This document shows positions 5,434-13,248 of a DNA stretch of 21,575 nt, in pieces. A program made the translations under genes and the position numbers. The stretch is taken from positions 1 through 21,575 of the forward strand of contig CAYZJD010000025.1 of assembly GCA_964478455.1 (NCBI GenBank), given 5' to 3'. The DNA is from CAYZJD01 sp964478455 (GTDB lineage: Bacteria; Acidobacteriota; Terriglobia; Bryobacterales; Bryobacteraceae). How positions within the stretch are numbered: position 1 is the stretch's first letter; each line of letters opens with the position of its first letter. Under the pieces are notes generated by a model, which was not told the origin of the DNA, ran no database searches, and saw only the letters and a list, made by a program, of their open reading frames with translations.

Positions 5434-8055
5434 ATGGCCGCCCACGAGCCGTTTCATTTTCACTCACTCGACGAACTGCGCCGCCGCATCGCAGAGCTAG
5501 ACCTCGACCTCGGCGTCACCGAGGACCTGAGCCCGCTTTTCCAGCCCCTCAAGCTCGGTGATTTCATCCTGCCGAACCGTTTCGTCGTCCTGCCGATGGA
5601 GGGATGCGACGGCACGGCGGACGGCTCCCCTGACGAGCTGACCCTCCGCCGGTACCGGCGCTTCGCCGCCGGCGGCGCGGGCCTGCTTTGGATGGAAGCG
5701 ACCGCCGTCGTTGCTGAAGGCCGCGCCAATCCGCGCCAGCTTTACATCCACAAGGGAAACGACGGCCGGTTCGCGGCGCTTGTCGAGGCCACTCTGAAGG
5801 CCGCCCGTGACGGGCCGAACCACCGGCCGTACCTGGTGCTTCAGTTGACGCACTCCGGCCGTTACAGCAGGCCAGTGCGCGAGGCGCGGCCGATCATCGC
5901 ACACCATTCCCGATACCTGGACCCGGTCCACAATCTCCCGCCCGATTTCCCGCTGATCTCCGACGAAGAGCTGGAGCGTCTGGAAGACCGCTACGTGGAG
6001 GCCGCGCTCTGCGCCCGGCGCGCCGGCTTCGACGCAGTCGATGTGAAAGCTTGCCACCGCTATCTCGTCTCGGAGCTGCTTGCCTCGCACACGCGCGAGA
6101 ACAGCCGCTACGGCGGCTCCTTCGAGAACCGGACGCGCTTTCTGCGAAACGTGGTTGCCAAGATCCGCGACGCCGTGCCGGGTCTGCACGTCACCTCGCG
6201 GATGAACGCCTACGACGCCATGGCCTATCCGTACGGCTTCGGCGTGGACCGCGAGGATCCGGCCAAGCCCGACCTCAGCGAGCCGGTCGAAGTGGTTCGC
6301 TTCCTGGCGGGGGCCGGCGCGCCGGTGGTCAACATCACCGTCGGCAACCCGTACTACAACCCGCACGTGAACCGCCCGTTCGACCTGCCGACGGCCGGCG
6401 GCCCGTTCCCGGCGGAATCGCCGCTGGAAGGCGTGGCGCGGTTCGTGTCCGTTGTCCGGCGGATCCAGCAGGAGTTCCCCTCGCTGGCGGTGATCGGTGG
6501 CGGCTACTCGTGGCTGCGGCAGTTCTTCCCTCATGTGGCCGCCGCGCATGTGCGCGACGGCTGGGTGTCGCTGGTGGGACTCGGCCGCATGGCCTTTGCC
6601 TATCCCGATTTCGCGCGCGATCTCGCGAACTGCGGGCGCCTCGACCCGGAGCGCGTGTGCGTGGCGTGTTCGGCCTGTACGCAGATCATGCGCGACGGCG
6701 GCAGGGCCGGCTGTGTGCCGCGCGACGCGGCGATCTACGAGCCGATTTACAAGGCCGGCCGCGCCGAAGCGCTCGACACGATCGTCGCCATGGCCAAGAC
6801 CTGCCGCCAGTGCAACGATCCCACCTGCGTCGCCGGCTGCCCCGCGCGGGTGGACATCCCGGAGTTCGTCGGCCACATCGCCGCCGGGCGCTTTCGAGAA
6901 GCGTACGAGACGCTGCGCGAGGCCAACGTGCTGACGGCGGTGTGCGGCTATGTTTGCCCGTCGGAGACTCTGTGCGAGGCGGGCTGCATCAACCAGCACT
7001 ACACCGAAACAGTCCCGATCCGTCATTTGCAGCGATGGGTCAGCCGGAGGGCAGTCGAAGAAGGATGGGTGGCCGAGCCGCGCGCGCTCCAGCCCTCAAC
7101 CGGCAGCCGGGTGGCGGTGCTGGGCGCGGGTCCAGCGGGAGTGGCTGCCGCTGCGACGCTGGCTTCGTTCGGCCATTCCGTCGTCCTATTCGACGCCGGC
7201 CCCGAGCCGGGGGGAGTGGCCGGAGGCACCATCCCGGCCGAGCGGCTCCCGGATTCGATCTATCGCCGCGAGATCGAGGACGTGCTGGCTTCGAGCGGCC
7301 GGGTCCACCGCCGCTACAACGCTCGCATTGGCCCTTCGTTTTCGCTTGACGACGTCCGGGCCGAAGGATTCGGCGCGGTGCTGATCGCGCTCGGGCTGGC
7401 CGAATCGGTCCCGCTGCCCGGTGCCATCCCTCCGGCCTCCGGCGTCCGTGGCGCGCTCGAGTTTCTGGCGTCGGTCAAGCGCGGCGAGCGTGTGAAGGGA
7501 TCGGTGCTGGTCCTCGGCGGCGGGAATACCGCGATCGATGCCGGCATCGCTGCCCTGGCCGGCGGCGCATCGGACGCCTCCATCGTCTATCGCCGCTCGT
7601 TTGTCGAGATGCCCGCCTGGCCCGCGGAGAGGGACCGCGCGGTGCGCGCCGGCGTGCACTTCCTCATCCTCACCCAGCCGGTCGACTACGTCGTGGATGC
7701 GGAGCTGCGCCTCACCGGCGTGAAGGTGATTCGCACCCGCCTAGGCGCGCCGGGTCCCGACGGCCGCCGCAAACCGGAAGCGATCCCCGGTTCCGAGCAC
7801 GTCCTGCCGGCGGATCTTGTCGTGGAGGCGATCGGACGGCGGATCGATCCGGAACTGGCCGGCGCACTCTCCGGACTGCGATTCACCGAGGACGGCCGCT
7901 TGTGGGCTCGCGAGGACACTCTCGAAACATCCGTGCGCGGCGTCTTCGCGGCGGGCGATATCGTCAACGGCGGCGCTACCGTCGTCCAGGCCGTCGCTGA
8001 AGGCGTTCGCGCCGCCCGGGGCATCGACGCGTGGTTGCGTGGAGGATCCCAATGA
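5434..8055 (+). CDS. OYE-barrel / double FeS / GltD-like FAD-NAD(P) fusion oxidoreductase
   Basis: Large cytoplasmic flavoprotein of 873 residues. Residues about 35-405 are an old-yellow-enzyme (FMN) barrel, with THSGRY (139-144) and YGGSFENR (226-233). Cys 409, 412, 415 and 427 form the C-x2-C-x2-C-x11-C FeS motif of the trimethylamine dehydrogenase/dienoyl-CoA reductase class. A GltD/DPD-type segment follows with Cys 457, 460, 465 and 469 and VCGYVCPSETLCEAGC. The FAD site is GAGPAG (564-569), the NAD(P) site GGGNTA (695-700), and AAGDI closes the FAD domain near 840. Electrons probably pass from NAD(P)H through FAD and FeS to FMN. The barrel has Lys205-x-x-His208 where OYEs usually have His-x-x-His/Asn. 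SD GGAGG lies just before the ATG. The substrate is unknown. Confidence 0.85.
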   Translation: MAAHEPFHFHSLDELRRRIAELDLDLGVTEDLSPLFQPLKLGDFILPNRFVVLPMEGCDGTADGSPDELTLRRYRRFAAGGAGLLWMEATAVVAEGRANPRQLYIHKGNDGRFAALVEATLKAARDGPNHRPYLVLQLTHSGRYSRPVREARPIIAHHSRYLDPVHNLPPDFPLISDEELERLEDRYVEAALCARRAGFDAVDVKACHRYLVSELLASHTRENSRYGGSFENRTRFLRNVVAKIRDAVPGLHVTSRMNAYDAMAYPYGFGVDREDPAKPDLSEPVEVVRFLAGAGAPVVNITVGNPYYNPHVNRPFDLPTAGGPFPAESPLEGVARFVSVVRRIQQEFPSLAVIGGGYSWLRQFFPHVAAAHVRDGWVSLVGLGRMAFAYPDFARDLANCGRLDPERVCVACSACTQIMRDGGRAGCVPRDAAIYEPIYKAGRAEALDTIVAMAKTCRQCNDPTCVAGCPARVDIPEFVGHIAAGRFREAYETLREANVLTAVCGYVCPSETLCEAGCINQHYTETVPIRHLQRWVSRRAVEEGWVAEPRALQPSTGSRVAVLGAGPAGVAAAATLASFGHSVVLFDAGPEPGGVAGGTIPAERLPDSIYRREIEDVLASSGRVHRRYNARIGPSFSLDDVRAEGFGAVLIALGLAESVPLPGAIPPASGVRGALEFLASVKRGERVKGSVLVLGGGNTAIDAGIAALAGGASDASIVYRRSFVEMPAWPAERDRAVRAGVHFLILTQPVDYVVDAELRLTGVKVIRTRLGAPGPDGRRKPEAIPGSEHVLPADLVVEAIGRRIDPELAGALSGLRFTEDGRLWAREDTLETSVRGVFAAGDIVNGGATVVQAVAEGVRAARGIDAWLRGGSQ
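8041..8045 (+). promoter_or_regulatory. Ribosome binding site fixing the start at 8052
   Basis: GGAGG with a 6-nt spacer to the ATG at 8052. That ATG overlaps the upstream stop as ATGA (8052-8055), which selects this start over an in-frame codon 21 nt earlier. Confidence 0.75.
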
Positions 8056-9635
8056 ACTGCTTCCGCCTCCGGAGAACCTGGCTGCTGCTGGCGGCGTGCC
8101 TTCTCGCGACGCTCGCGCCAGCGCGAACGGTGCGTCTTTCCCGGGCCGAGTGCGAGGACCGGGTCCGCGCCGCCTGGACCGCCCAGATTCTCGGCACCCT
8201 GATGGGATTCCGCTTCGAACACAAGCCCGCATCGCTTCAGTGGGTGGACCGGTTGCCGGAGAAGTACGACCACGCGCCCGTGGACGACGATTACTACTAC
8301 GAGATTGTCGCGCTGCGCGCATTCGAGAAGTACGGCATCGGGCTCACCGTCGAGCAACTGGGCGAGCAGTGGCGGGAAAACAACGCCGGCTCGTGGGGAT
8401 CGAGCGAGCAGACACGCCTCTTGCTGGCGCGTGGCTTCAAGCCGCCGGACACCGGCCATCCCCGCAACAACCGGCTGTGGTTCACCATTGGCCCGCAGTT
8501 CAGCGCCGACCTCTACGGACTGCTCGCGCCGGCCATGCCCAACCTGGCCGGCCGTCTCGCCAGAAGGCTGGGGCACATCAACGGCTACGCGGAAGGAACC
8601 GACGGCGCGGTGTTCATCGCGGGCATGGTGAGCCTCGCCTTCGGCGAAACCGATCCCAAGGCGGTCGTCCGAAAGGCGGCGCGCCTCATTCATCCTGCTT
8701 CTCCGTACCGCCAGTGTCTCGACCAGGTGATTTCGCTGGCCGAGAGCGGGAAGAACGCGGCCGAGGTCGCCCGCGCAGTCGAGGACCGCTGGCACATCGA
8801 GTACCCCGCGACAAACAATGCCGTCGCCAACGGCGGACTTGTCGCATCGAGCGTGTGGTTCGGCGAGGGCGACTTCCTCAAAACGGTGAACGCGGCGTTC
8901 GCGGCGGCCGACTTTACCGACGCCGACTGCAACGCGGCCAACGCCGCCGCTGTGGTTGGCGCGATGCGTGGGATAAAGGCGCTGCCGGCGGCGCTCGTGG
9001 CGCAACTGAACGACCGGATCGCCGGCAGCGAGATGGGAGGCGTGCCACTGACGCCGCCGGTGGAGGAGACGATCACCGGCATCGCGCGCCGCACGGCCGT
9101 TGCCGGCGAGAGATTCCTGGGGGCGCATGGTGCGAGGATCGAAGGCGGCGTTCTCGAAATCCCGGAGCAAGAGATCGAGACGCAGCCCGCCGAGCTGTTT
9201 CGCCTCAGCGACCTGATGCACTACTGGAACCCGGATTGGGAACTCGAGCGAGCAGGTTTCGGCGGCGCGGGCGGTGGTTTGCGCGGTGTCCGCGGAATCA
9301 CGTTCCTCGACGGCGACGTGCTCGCCACCTGGCCTCGGGACGAGGTACGGGGAGTAGTGTTGCGCCGCCGGGTTACACCGGGTGCGGGGCAGGCGCTTCG
9401 CTTCGAGGTGGCCGCCGACCCAGGCCGTGCGTGGCAGCTTGACGTCTACGCTGACAACGAGCGGCTGCTGTCGCGGGTGGTCGAGGGAGGCGCCGCCGCA
9501 CGCGAGTGGCAGATCATTACGGTGGACCTGGGGAAGCGCGCCGGGCGAGCCACGGAGTTGCGTCTGTACCAGCTCGTTCTCCTGCCGGACCGCATTCCCG
9601 GCAATGCCTACTGGCGCGCGGTGCGAGTCGAGTGA
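8052..9635 (+). CDS. Secreted ADP-ribosylglycohydrolase-family protein with C-terminal beta domain
   Basis: 527 residues. The N-terminus (CFRLRRTWLLLAACLLATLAPA) is a Sec signal peptide, so the protein is exported. The family fold is all-alpha with a metal site: GTLMGFRFE near the start, DDDYYYE (78-84), GYAEGTDGA (178-186) and DADCNAANAAAVVGA, whose Asp290/Asp292 match the family's DxD metal ligands. From about residue 380 a separate, strand-rich region follows that could bind ligand or carbohydrate. Known relatives remove ADP-ribose from proteins or hydrolyse related N-glycosides in the cytoplasm. An exported form suggests a different glycoside substrate; this is inference. The 4-nt overlap with the flavoprotein gene implies coupled synthesis. 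Confidence 0.8.
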   Translation: MNCFRLRRTWLLLAACLLATLAPARTVRLSRAECEDRVRAAWTAQILGTLMGFRFEHKPASLQWVDRLPEKYDHAPVDDDYYYEIVALRAFEKYGIGLTVEQLGEQWRENNAGSWGSSEQTRLLLARGFKPPDTGHPRNNRLWFTIGPQFSADLYGLLAPAMPNLAGRLARRLGHINGYAEGTDGAVFIAGMVSLAFGETDPKAVVRKAARLIHPASPYRQCLDQVISLAESGKNAAEVARAVEDRWHIEYPATNNAVANGGLVASSVWFGEGDFLKTVNAAFAAADFTDADCNAANAAAVVGAMRGIKALPAALVAQLNDRIAGSEMGGVPLTPPVEETITGIARRTAVAGERFLGAHGARIEGGVLEIPEQEIETQPAELFRLSDLMHYWNPDWELERAGFGGAGGGLRGVRGITFLDGDVLATWPRDEVRGVVLRRRVTPGAGQALRFEVAADPGRAWQLDVYADNERLLSRVVEGGAAAREWQIITVDLGKRAGRATELRLYQLVLLPDRIPGNAYWRAVRVE

Positions 9636-9637
9636 AT

Positions 9638-10876
9638 ATGCCTTGCGCACAGTCGGCCCTGGCGCCATGCCTGCTCTGGGCCGCCCTGTGCGCCACGGCG
9701 GGCGATCTTCACAAGGCGGCTCGCGCCGGCGATATCGACAAGGTGCGCGCGCTGCTCGACGCCGGCGCCGACATCAACGGCCGCGACTCTCTTGGGGGAA
9801 CGCCCTTGCACGACGCCGCCTGGAGCGGCCACCTGCCGGTCGTGGAACTGCTTCTGTCGCGCGGCGCGGACGTCAACGCCACGCACAAGGAGGCCGGATC
9901 AACGCCACTCCACTACGCTGTGATCACGAACCGCCTCGACGTTGTCCGGCTGCTTCTCGATCGCCGGGCGGACGTGCATGCTCGGCAGAAGTCCGGCGCC
10001 GCCGCTTTGCACCTGGCGGCCAGCCGTGGCTACGTGGCCATCGTGGAGTTGTTGATCGCCCGCGGCGCCGACGTCAATGCACCAGGTGATGGCGGCGCCA
10101 CGCCTCTGGAAGAAGCGGCCTGGAAAGGACACGGAGAGGTCGTAGGCCTTCTCATCTCCAGGGGCGCCGACGTCCGCGCGAGAAATCCGGCCTCGGGCGT
10201 GACCGCGCTCCACGTAGCGGCCATCAAGGGACACGCCGATGTGGCGGCGCAGCTTGTCGCTGCCGGCGCCGACCCAAACACCCCCGACAAGTTCGGCTCG
10301 ACCCCGCTCGACGAGGCGCTGCGCTATCGCCATGCCGGGACCGTGGAGGTACTCCTCGCGCGCGGGGCGAAGGTCGAAGGTGCAGGTCCCGCGGGCGCCG
10401 AACGTCTCCAGCAGGCGGTGCTGCGGGGAGAGACAGACCTCGTGCGCCTGCTTCTCGACAAGGGCCTTGACCCCGGCGCCAGGAGTCCGGGCGGATCGAC
10501 CCTGGTCCACGATGCCGCCCTGAAAGGCCACCGCGAGATCGTCGCTCTTCTCCTTAACCGGGGCGCGGCCGTGAATGCGCGAAACGACGCGGGCGGCACG
10601 CCGCTGCACGATGCCGCGCTCGGCGGCCACCGGCAAGTGGTCGAGCTTCTGCTGGCGCGCAAGGCGGAGGTGAACGCGCGGGAACTGGAATCCGGCGCAA
10701 CGCCGCTGCATCGCGCCGCCTCCTGGGGCCGGGGTGAGATCGTGGATCTGCTCGTCGCCAGTGGGGCCGACCTCCACGCCAGGGACGCGAAAGGCGCCAC
10801 GCCTCTCCAGGCCGCCCTGGCAGCCGGCCACGCGGATGTTGCCGCCCGGCTGCGCCAGCACGGCGCTAAAGAATAG
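9638..10876 (+). CDS. Secreted ankyrin-repeat protein (about 12 repeats)
   Basis: 412 residues from the ATG at 9638. Residues 1-22 (CAQSALAPCLLWAALCATAG) look like a signal peptide. The rest is an almost uninterrupted ankyrin solenoid of about 12 units of 33-34 residues with the TPLHxAAxxGHxxVVxLLLxxGADVN consensus. Units 2, 5 and 10 carry one extra residue in the loop. Units 7 and 8 are the most diverged, lacking the TPLH start. No catalytic domain is seen; the role is protein binding, probably in the periplasm. A GTG at 9632 overlapping the previous stop (GTGA) is an alternative start adding two residues. It is tightly linked to the glycohydrolase-type gene upstream and lies 26 nt before a histidine kinase. 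Confidence 0.88.
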   Translation: MPCAQSALAPCLLWAALCATAGDLHKAARAGDIDKVRALLDAGADINGRDSLGGTPLHDAAWSGHLPVVELLLSRGADVNATHKEAGSTPLHYAVITNRLDVVRLLLDRRADVHARQKSGAAALHLAASRGYVAIVELLIARGADVNAPGDGGATPLEEAAWKGHGEVVGLLISRGADVRARNPASGVTALHVAAIKGHADVAAQLVAAGADPNTPDKFGSTPLDEALRYRHAGTVEVLLARGAKVEGAGPAGAERLQQAVLRGETDLVRLLLDKGLDPGARSPGGSTLVHDAALKGHREIVALLLNRGAAVNARNDAGGTPLHDAALGGHRQVVELLLARKAEVNARELESGATPLHRAASWGRGEIVDLLVASGADLHARDAKGATPLQAALAAGHADVAARLRQHGAKE

Positions 10877-10902
10877 GATGCTCAACTCCGATAGCAGGGT
10901 GA

Positions 10903-12486
10903 GTGCAGTCCACACCGCCGCCCGCGCTGGCAGACGCGGCCGACCTGCTGAGCGGCCAGTTGCGGAGGCAGCTCAAACGGTTAGCGCAGTTGCTGCGGCC
11001 GAGAGCGCCGGCTCTGGAGCGCCGGTTCCTCGCGCGGCTGAAACGAGCCGGCTTTGACCAGCGCCAGGCAAAGGCCCTGGCGGCTATCACGCCCGCCACC
11101 GCGACCCGAATCCTCTCCGGCCGGCGCCGGCTGGCGGACGTGATCGAGCAGGTGGAATACAGCGGCCGCCGCTTGGCCAAGCTGGGCGTGACGCCGGGCC
11201 GGATTGCCGGCGCCCTGCGGGGGTACGACCTGCTGCTGGCGCCGTTGCTGAGGCCGCTGGCCCCGCGCGAGGCTGCTAACCTGCGGTGGGCGCTCGAGCA
11301 GTTGCACTTCTGTGTGCTGCTCACTCTGAACAACGCTTTTTATCAGGTTCGTGAAGCAGAGACGGAGGCCTACCAGGAACTTTTCCGCGCGGAGCTGGAA
11401 TCACGGAACCTCGATGAGCTGCTCCACGGGATGCTGGGCGCACTGGCTCGCTTCTGCCGGGCGGCCGGCGCGGCATTGTACCTGGCCGATGACGACAGCC
11501 GCCACTGGCGCTTGCGGACGCTGGCGCCACGGCCGCGACGGTCGGGGCCGTCAGAAGTTGCCGAGGTTACGCCGGCAACGGCCCGCCGGTTGTCGCGACC
11601 GCAGTGCGCAACCGGCAAAGCCCGGCGGAGATCGCTCGCACTGTCCCCGCTCGGGCTCCGGGGAGGCCTTACCTGTTGGTCTGTTCCCCTGGCGACGGGA
11701 GGACGCTGCCGGGGAGTAATCCAGTTCCTGTTCCCGGGCCGCTACGAATGGCTGCCGCGCGAGAAAGAACTGCTCTCGACGGCCGCCGAGCGCTGCCTGC
11801 TGGCCGCCGAGAAAGCCCGGCTTGCCGAAGATCTTTCCCGGAGGGAGGACCAGGTGCGCCGTCTGGCGGAGCAGATTCTGGACGTAGAAGAGCGCGAGCG
11901 GAGACGCATCAGCTCGGAGTTGCACGATGAGACGGGCCAGTCCCTGCTGTGTATCAGGCTGCAACTGGAGATGCTGGAGCGGATCGCTCCGGCAGAGCTG
12001 CGGGAAGGCTTGGCGGAAGCGCGCGTCCTGGCAGAGCATGCGGTTGTCGAAATCCGGCGCCTGATCGCCGACCTGAGTCCGGCCGTGCTCGAACAGTTAG
12101 GGCTCGCCGCGGCGCTCCGTCAGCTTGTGAACCGCTTTCGCCGGTTCCATCGCGGCAAGATCAGCCTCCACGTTTCCCGTCTCGGGGACATCCCTGGAAA
12201 GCTGGGAATGGTTGTGTACCGGCTGGCGCAGGAGTGTCTCAACAATGTCGCCAGGCATGCATCGGCTTCCAGGGTAATGGTTTCACTTGAATCCGCCGAT
12301 GGAGTACTGAGGTTGCGCGTGGAAGACGACGGAGTCGGCTTCGATGTCGAGCAGGCGCTGGCCAAACGGGATTCCTTTGGCTTAGTCGGCATGCGGGAAC
12401 GCGCTACGCTGTTCGGCGGGAAGTTCCACGTTCGCAGCAAGCCCAAGCAGGGCACGAGAATCTTGATTGAGATGCCCATCCGGTGA
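10903..12486 (+). CDS. NarX/DegS-type sensor histidine kinase with GAF domain
   Basis: 527 residues from a GTG with AGCAGGG upstream. Residues about 10-150 are all-helical and Arg/Leu-rich, perhaps a globin-like sensor of the RsbR N-terminal type (inference). Residues about 160-300 look like a GAF domain (LDELLHGMLGALARFC, then strands ending GVIQFLFPG). A coiled linker leads to a HisKA_3 dimerisation helix with phosphoacceptor His341 in SSELHDETGQS. The ATPase domain has N box QECLNNVARHA (about 443-453), G1 DDGVGF (475-480) and GLVGMRERA. No transmembrane helix is seen, so it is a cytosolic sensor. Its partner is almost certainly the LuxR-type regulator 54 nt downstream. Confidence 0.92.
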   Translation: MQSTPPPALADAADLLSGQLRRQLKRLAQLLRPRAPALERRFLARLKRAGFDQRQAKALAAITPATATRILSGRRRLADVIEQVEYSGRRLAKLGVTPGRIAGALRGYDLLLAPLLRPLAPREAANLRWALEQLHFCVLLTLNNAFYQVREAETEAYQELFRAELESRNLDELLHGMLGALARFCRAAGAALYLADDDSRHWRLRTLAPRPRRSGPSEVAEVTPATARRLSRPQCATGKARRRSLALSPLGLRGGLTCWSVPLATGGRCRGVIQFLFPGRYEWLPREKELLSTAAERCLLAAEKARLAEDLSRREDQVRRLAEQILDVEERERRRISSELHDETGQSLLCIRLQLEMLERIAPAELREGLAEARVLAEHAVVEIRRLIADLSPAVLEQLGLAAALRQLVNRFRRFHRGKISLHVSRLGDIPGKLGMVVYRLAQECLNNVARHASASRVMVSLESADGVLRLRVEDDGVGFDVEQALAKRDSFGLVGMRERATLFGGKFHVRSKPKQGTRILIEMPIR

Positions 12487-12491
12487 AATTG

Positions 12492-12510
12492 GTGGGCGGA
12501 TGCGGCCCAC
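12492..12510 (+). other. Hairpin between kinase and regulator genes
   Basis: GTGGGC (12492-12497), 7-nt loop, GCCCAC (12505-12510): a perfect 6-bp inverted repeat in the 54-nt spacer. It has no T tract. It could adjust the kinase-to-regulator ratio by RNA processing or stability, or be chance in GC-rich DNA. Confidence 0.3.
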
Positions 12511-12540
12511 GGTGCAGCCGGGGCTGGCGAGGACGTCGCT

Positions 12541-13206
12541 ATGGCCAAGATTCGGATTCTGGTGGCGGACGACCACACGTTGTTCCGCCAAGGTGTGAAG
12601 ACCCTGATCGGAGTCGAGCAGGACATGGAGGTCGTCGGCGAGGCCTGCAACGGCACCGAGGCGGCCGACAAGGCTGCCGAACTACGCCCGGACGTAGTCC
12701 TCATGGACATCGGCATGCCGGGTCCGAGCAGTTTTGAAGTCACCCGGCAGATTAAGCGCAACCGGCCCGACACCAAGGTCCTGTTCCTCACCATGTATGA
12801 CGACGAGGACTACCTGGTGGAAAGCATGGAGGTCGGCGCCAATGGGTATGTCTTGAAGGACAGCCCCGCCGCGCAACTGGTTTCGGCGGTGCGGGACGTC
12901 CACCGCGGTGGAAGCTTCCTCAGTCCCCGCATGCTGTCGCAATTAGTGGACGACTTCCGGACGCGCATCAAGTCCGCCGACCGGCTCCCGCGCTTCGCCA
13001 CCCTGACCCCACGGGAAAAGGAAGTGCTCAAGATGCTGGCCGAGGGCAACTCCGTCAAGGAAGTCGCCTGCCAGCTCAACCTTAGCGTCAAGACCGTCGA
13101 GGCGCACAAGTTCAACCTCATGCGCAAGCTCGACATTCACAACAAGGCCCAACTGGTGCAATACGCAATCCAGAAGAAGATCATCAAGATTCCGAACCTG
13201 GTCTGA
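12541..13206 (+). CDS. NarL/FixJ-family response regulator
   Basis: 221 residues. The receiver domain (1-125) has the acidic pair Asp10-Asp11, phosphoacceptor Asp56 in VVLMDIGMPG, the Thr in LFLTMYDD and the Lys in GYVLKDSPA. A linker leads to a LuxR-type HTH at about 155-212: LTPREKEVLKMLAEGNSVKEVA, cut here, followed by LSVKTVEAHKFNLMRKLDI. Phosphorylation by the kinase just upstream should trigger dimerisation and DNA binding. GAGG lies 8 nt before the ATG. It is last in the plus-strand run, so the run encodes its own candidate regulator; targets are unknown. Confidence 0.95.
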   Translation: MAKIRILVADDHTLFRQGVKTLIGVEQDMEVVGEACNGTEAADKAAELRPDVVLMDIGMPGPSSFEVTRQIKRNRPDTKVLFLTMYDDEDYLVESMEVGANGYVLKDSPAAQLVSAVRDVHRGGSFLSPRMLSQLVDDFRTRIKSADRLPRFATLTPREKEVLKMLAEGNSVKEVACQLNLSVKTVEAHKFNLMRKLDIHNKAQLVQYAIQKKIIKIPNLV

Positions 13207-13219
13207 CCGGGCAGAATAC

Positions 13220-13238
13220 TGCGGCTGCCGGGGCCGCA
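13220..13238. terminator. Possible bidirectional terminator hairpin between convergent genes
   Basis: TGCGGC (13220-13225), 7-nt loop, GCCGCA (13233-13238) in the 42-nt gap between the converging regulator and phosphatase genes. The stem is perfect but short, and neither strand has a U-rich tail. Position favours a terminator; the sequence alone does not prove it. Confidence 0.35.
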
Positions 13239-13248
13239 AACTTGGTGC

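Noticed and set aside
5497..7026. 509-codon minus-strand open frame under the flavoprotein gene
   Set aside because: Low-complexity composition with no motif; the plus-strand flavoprotein explains the region fully.
7686..9668. 660-codon minus-strand open frame across the flavoprotein/glycohydrolase junction
   Set aside because: Antisense to two well-supported genes with a good SD and ATGA overlap; no domain seen.
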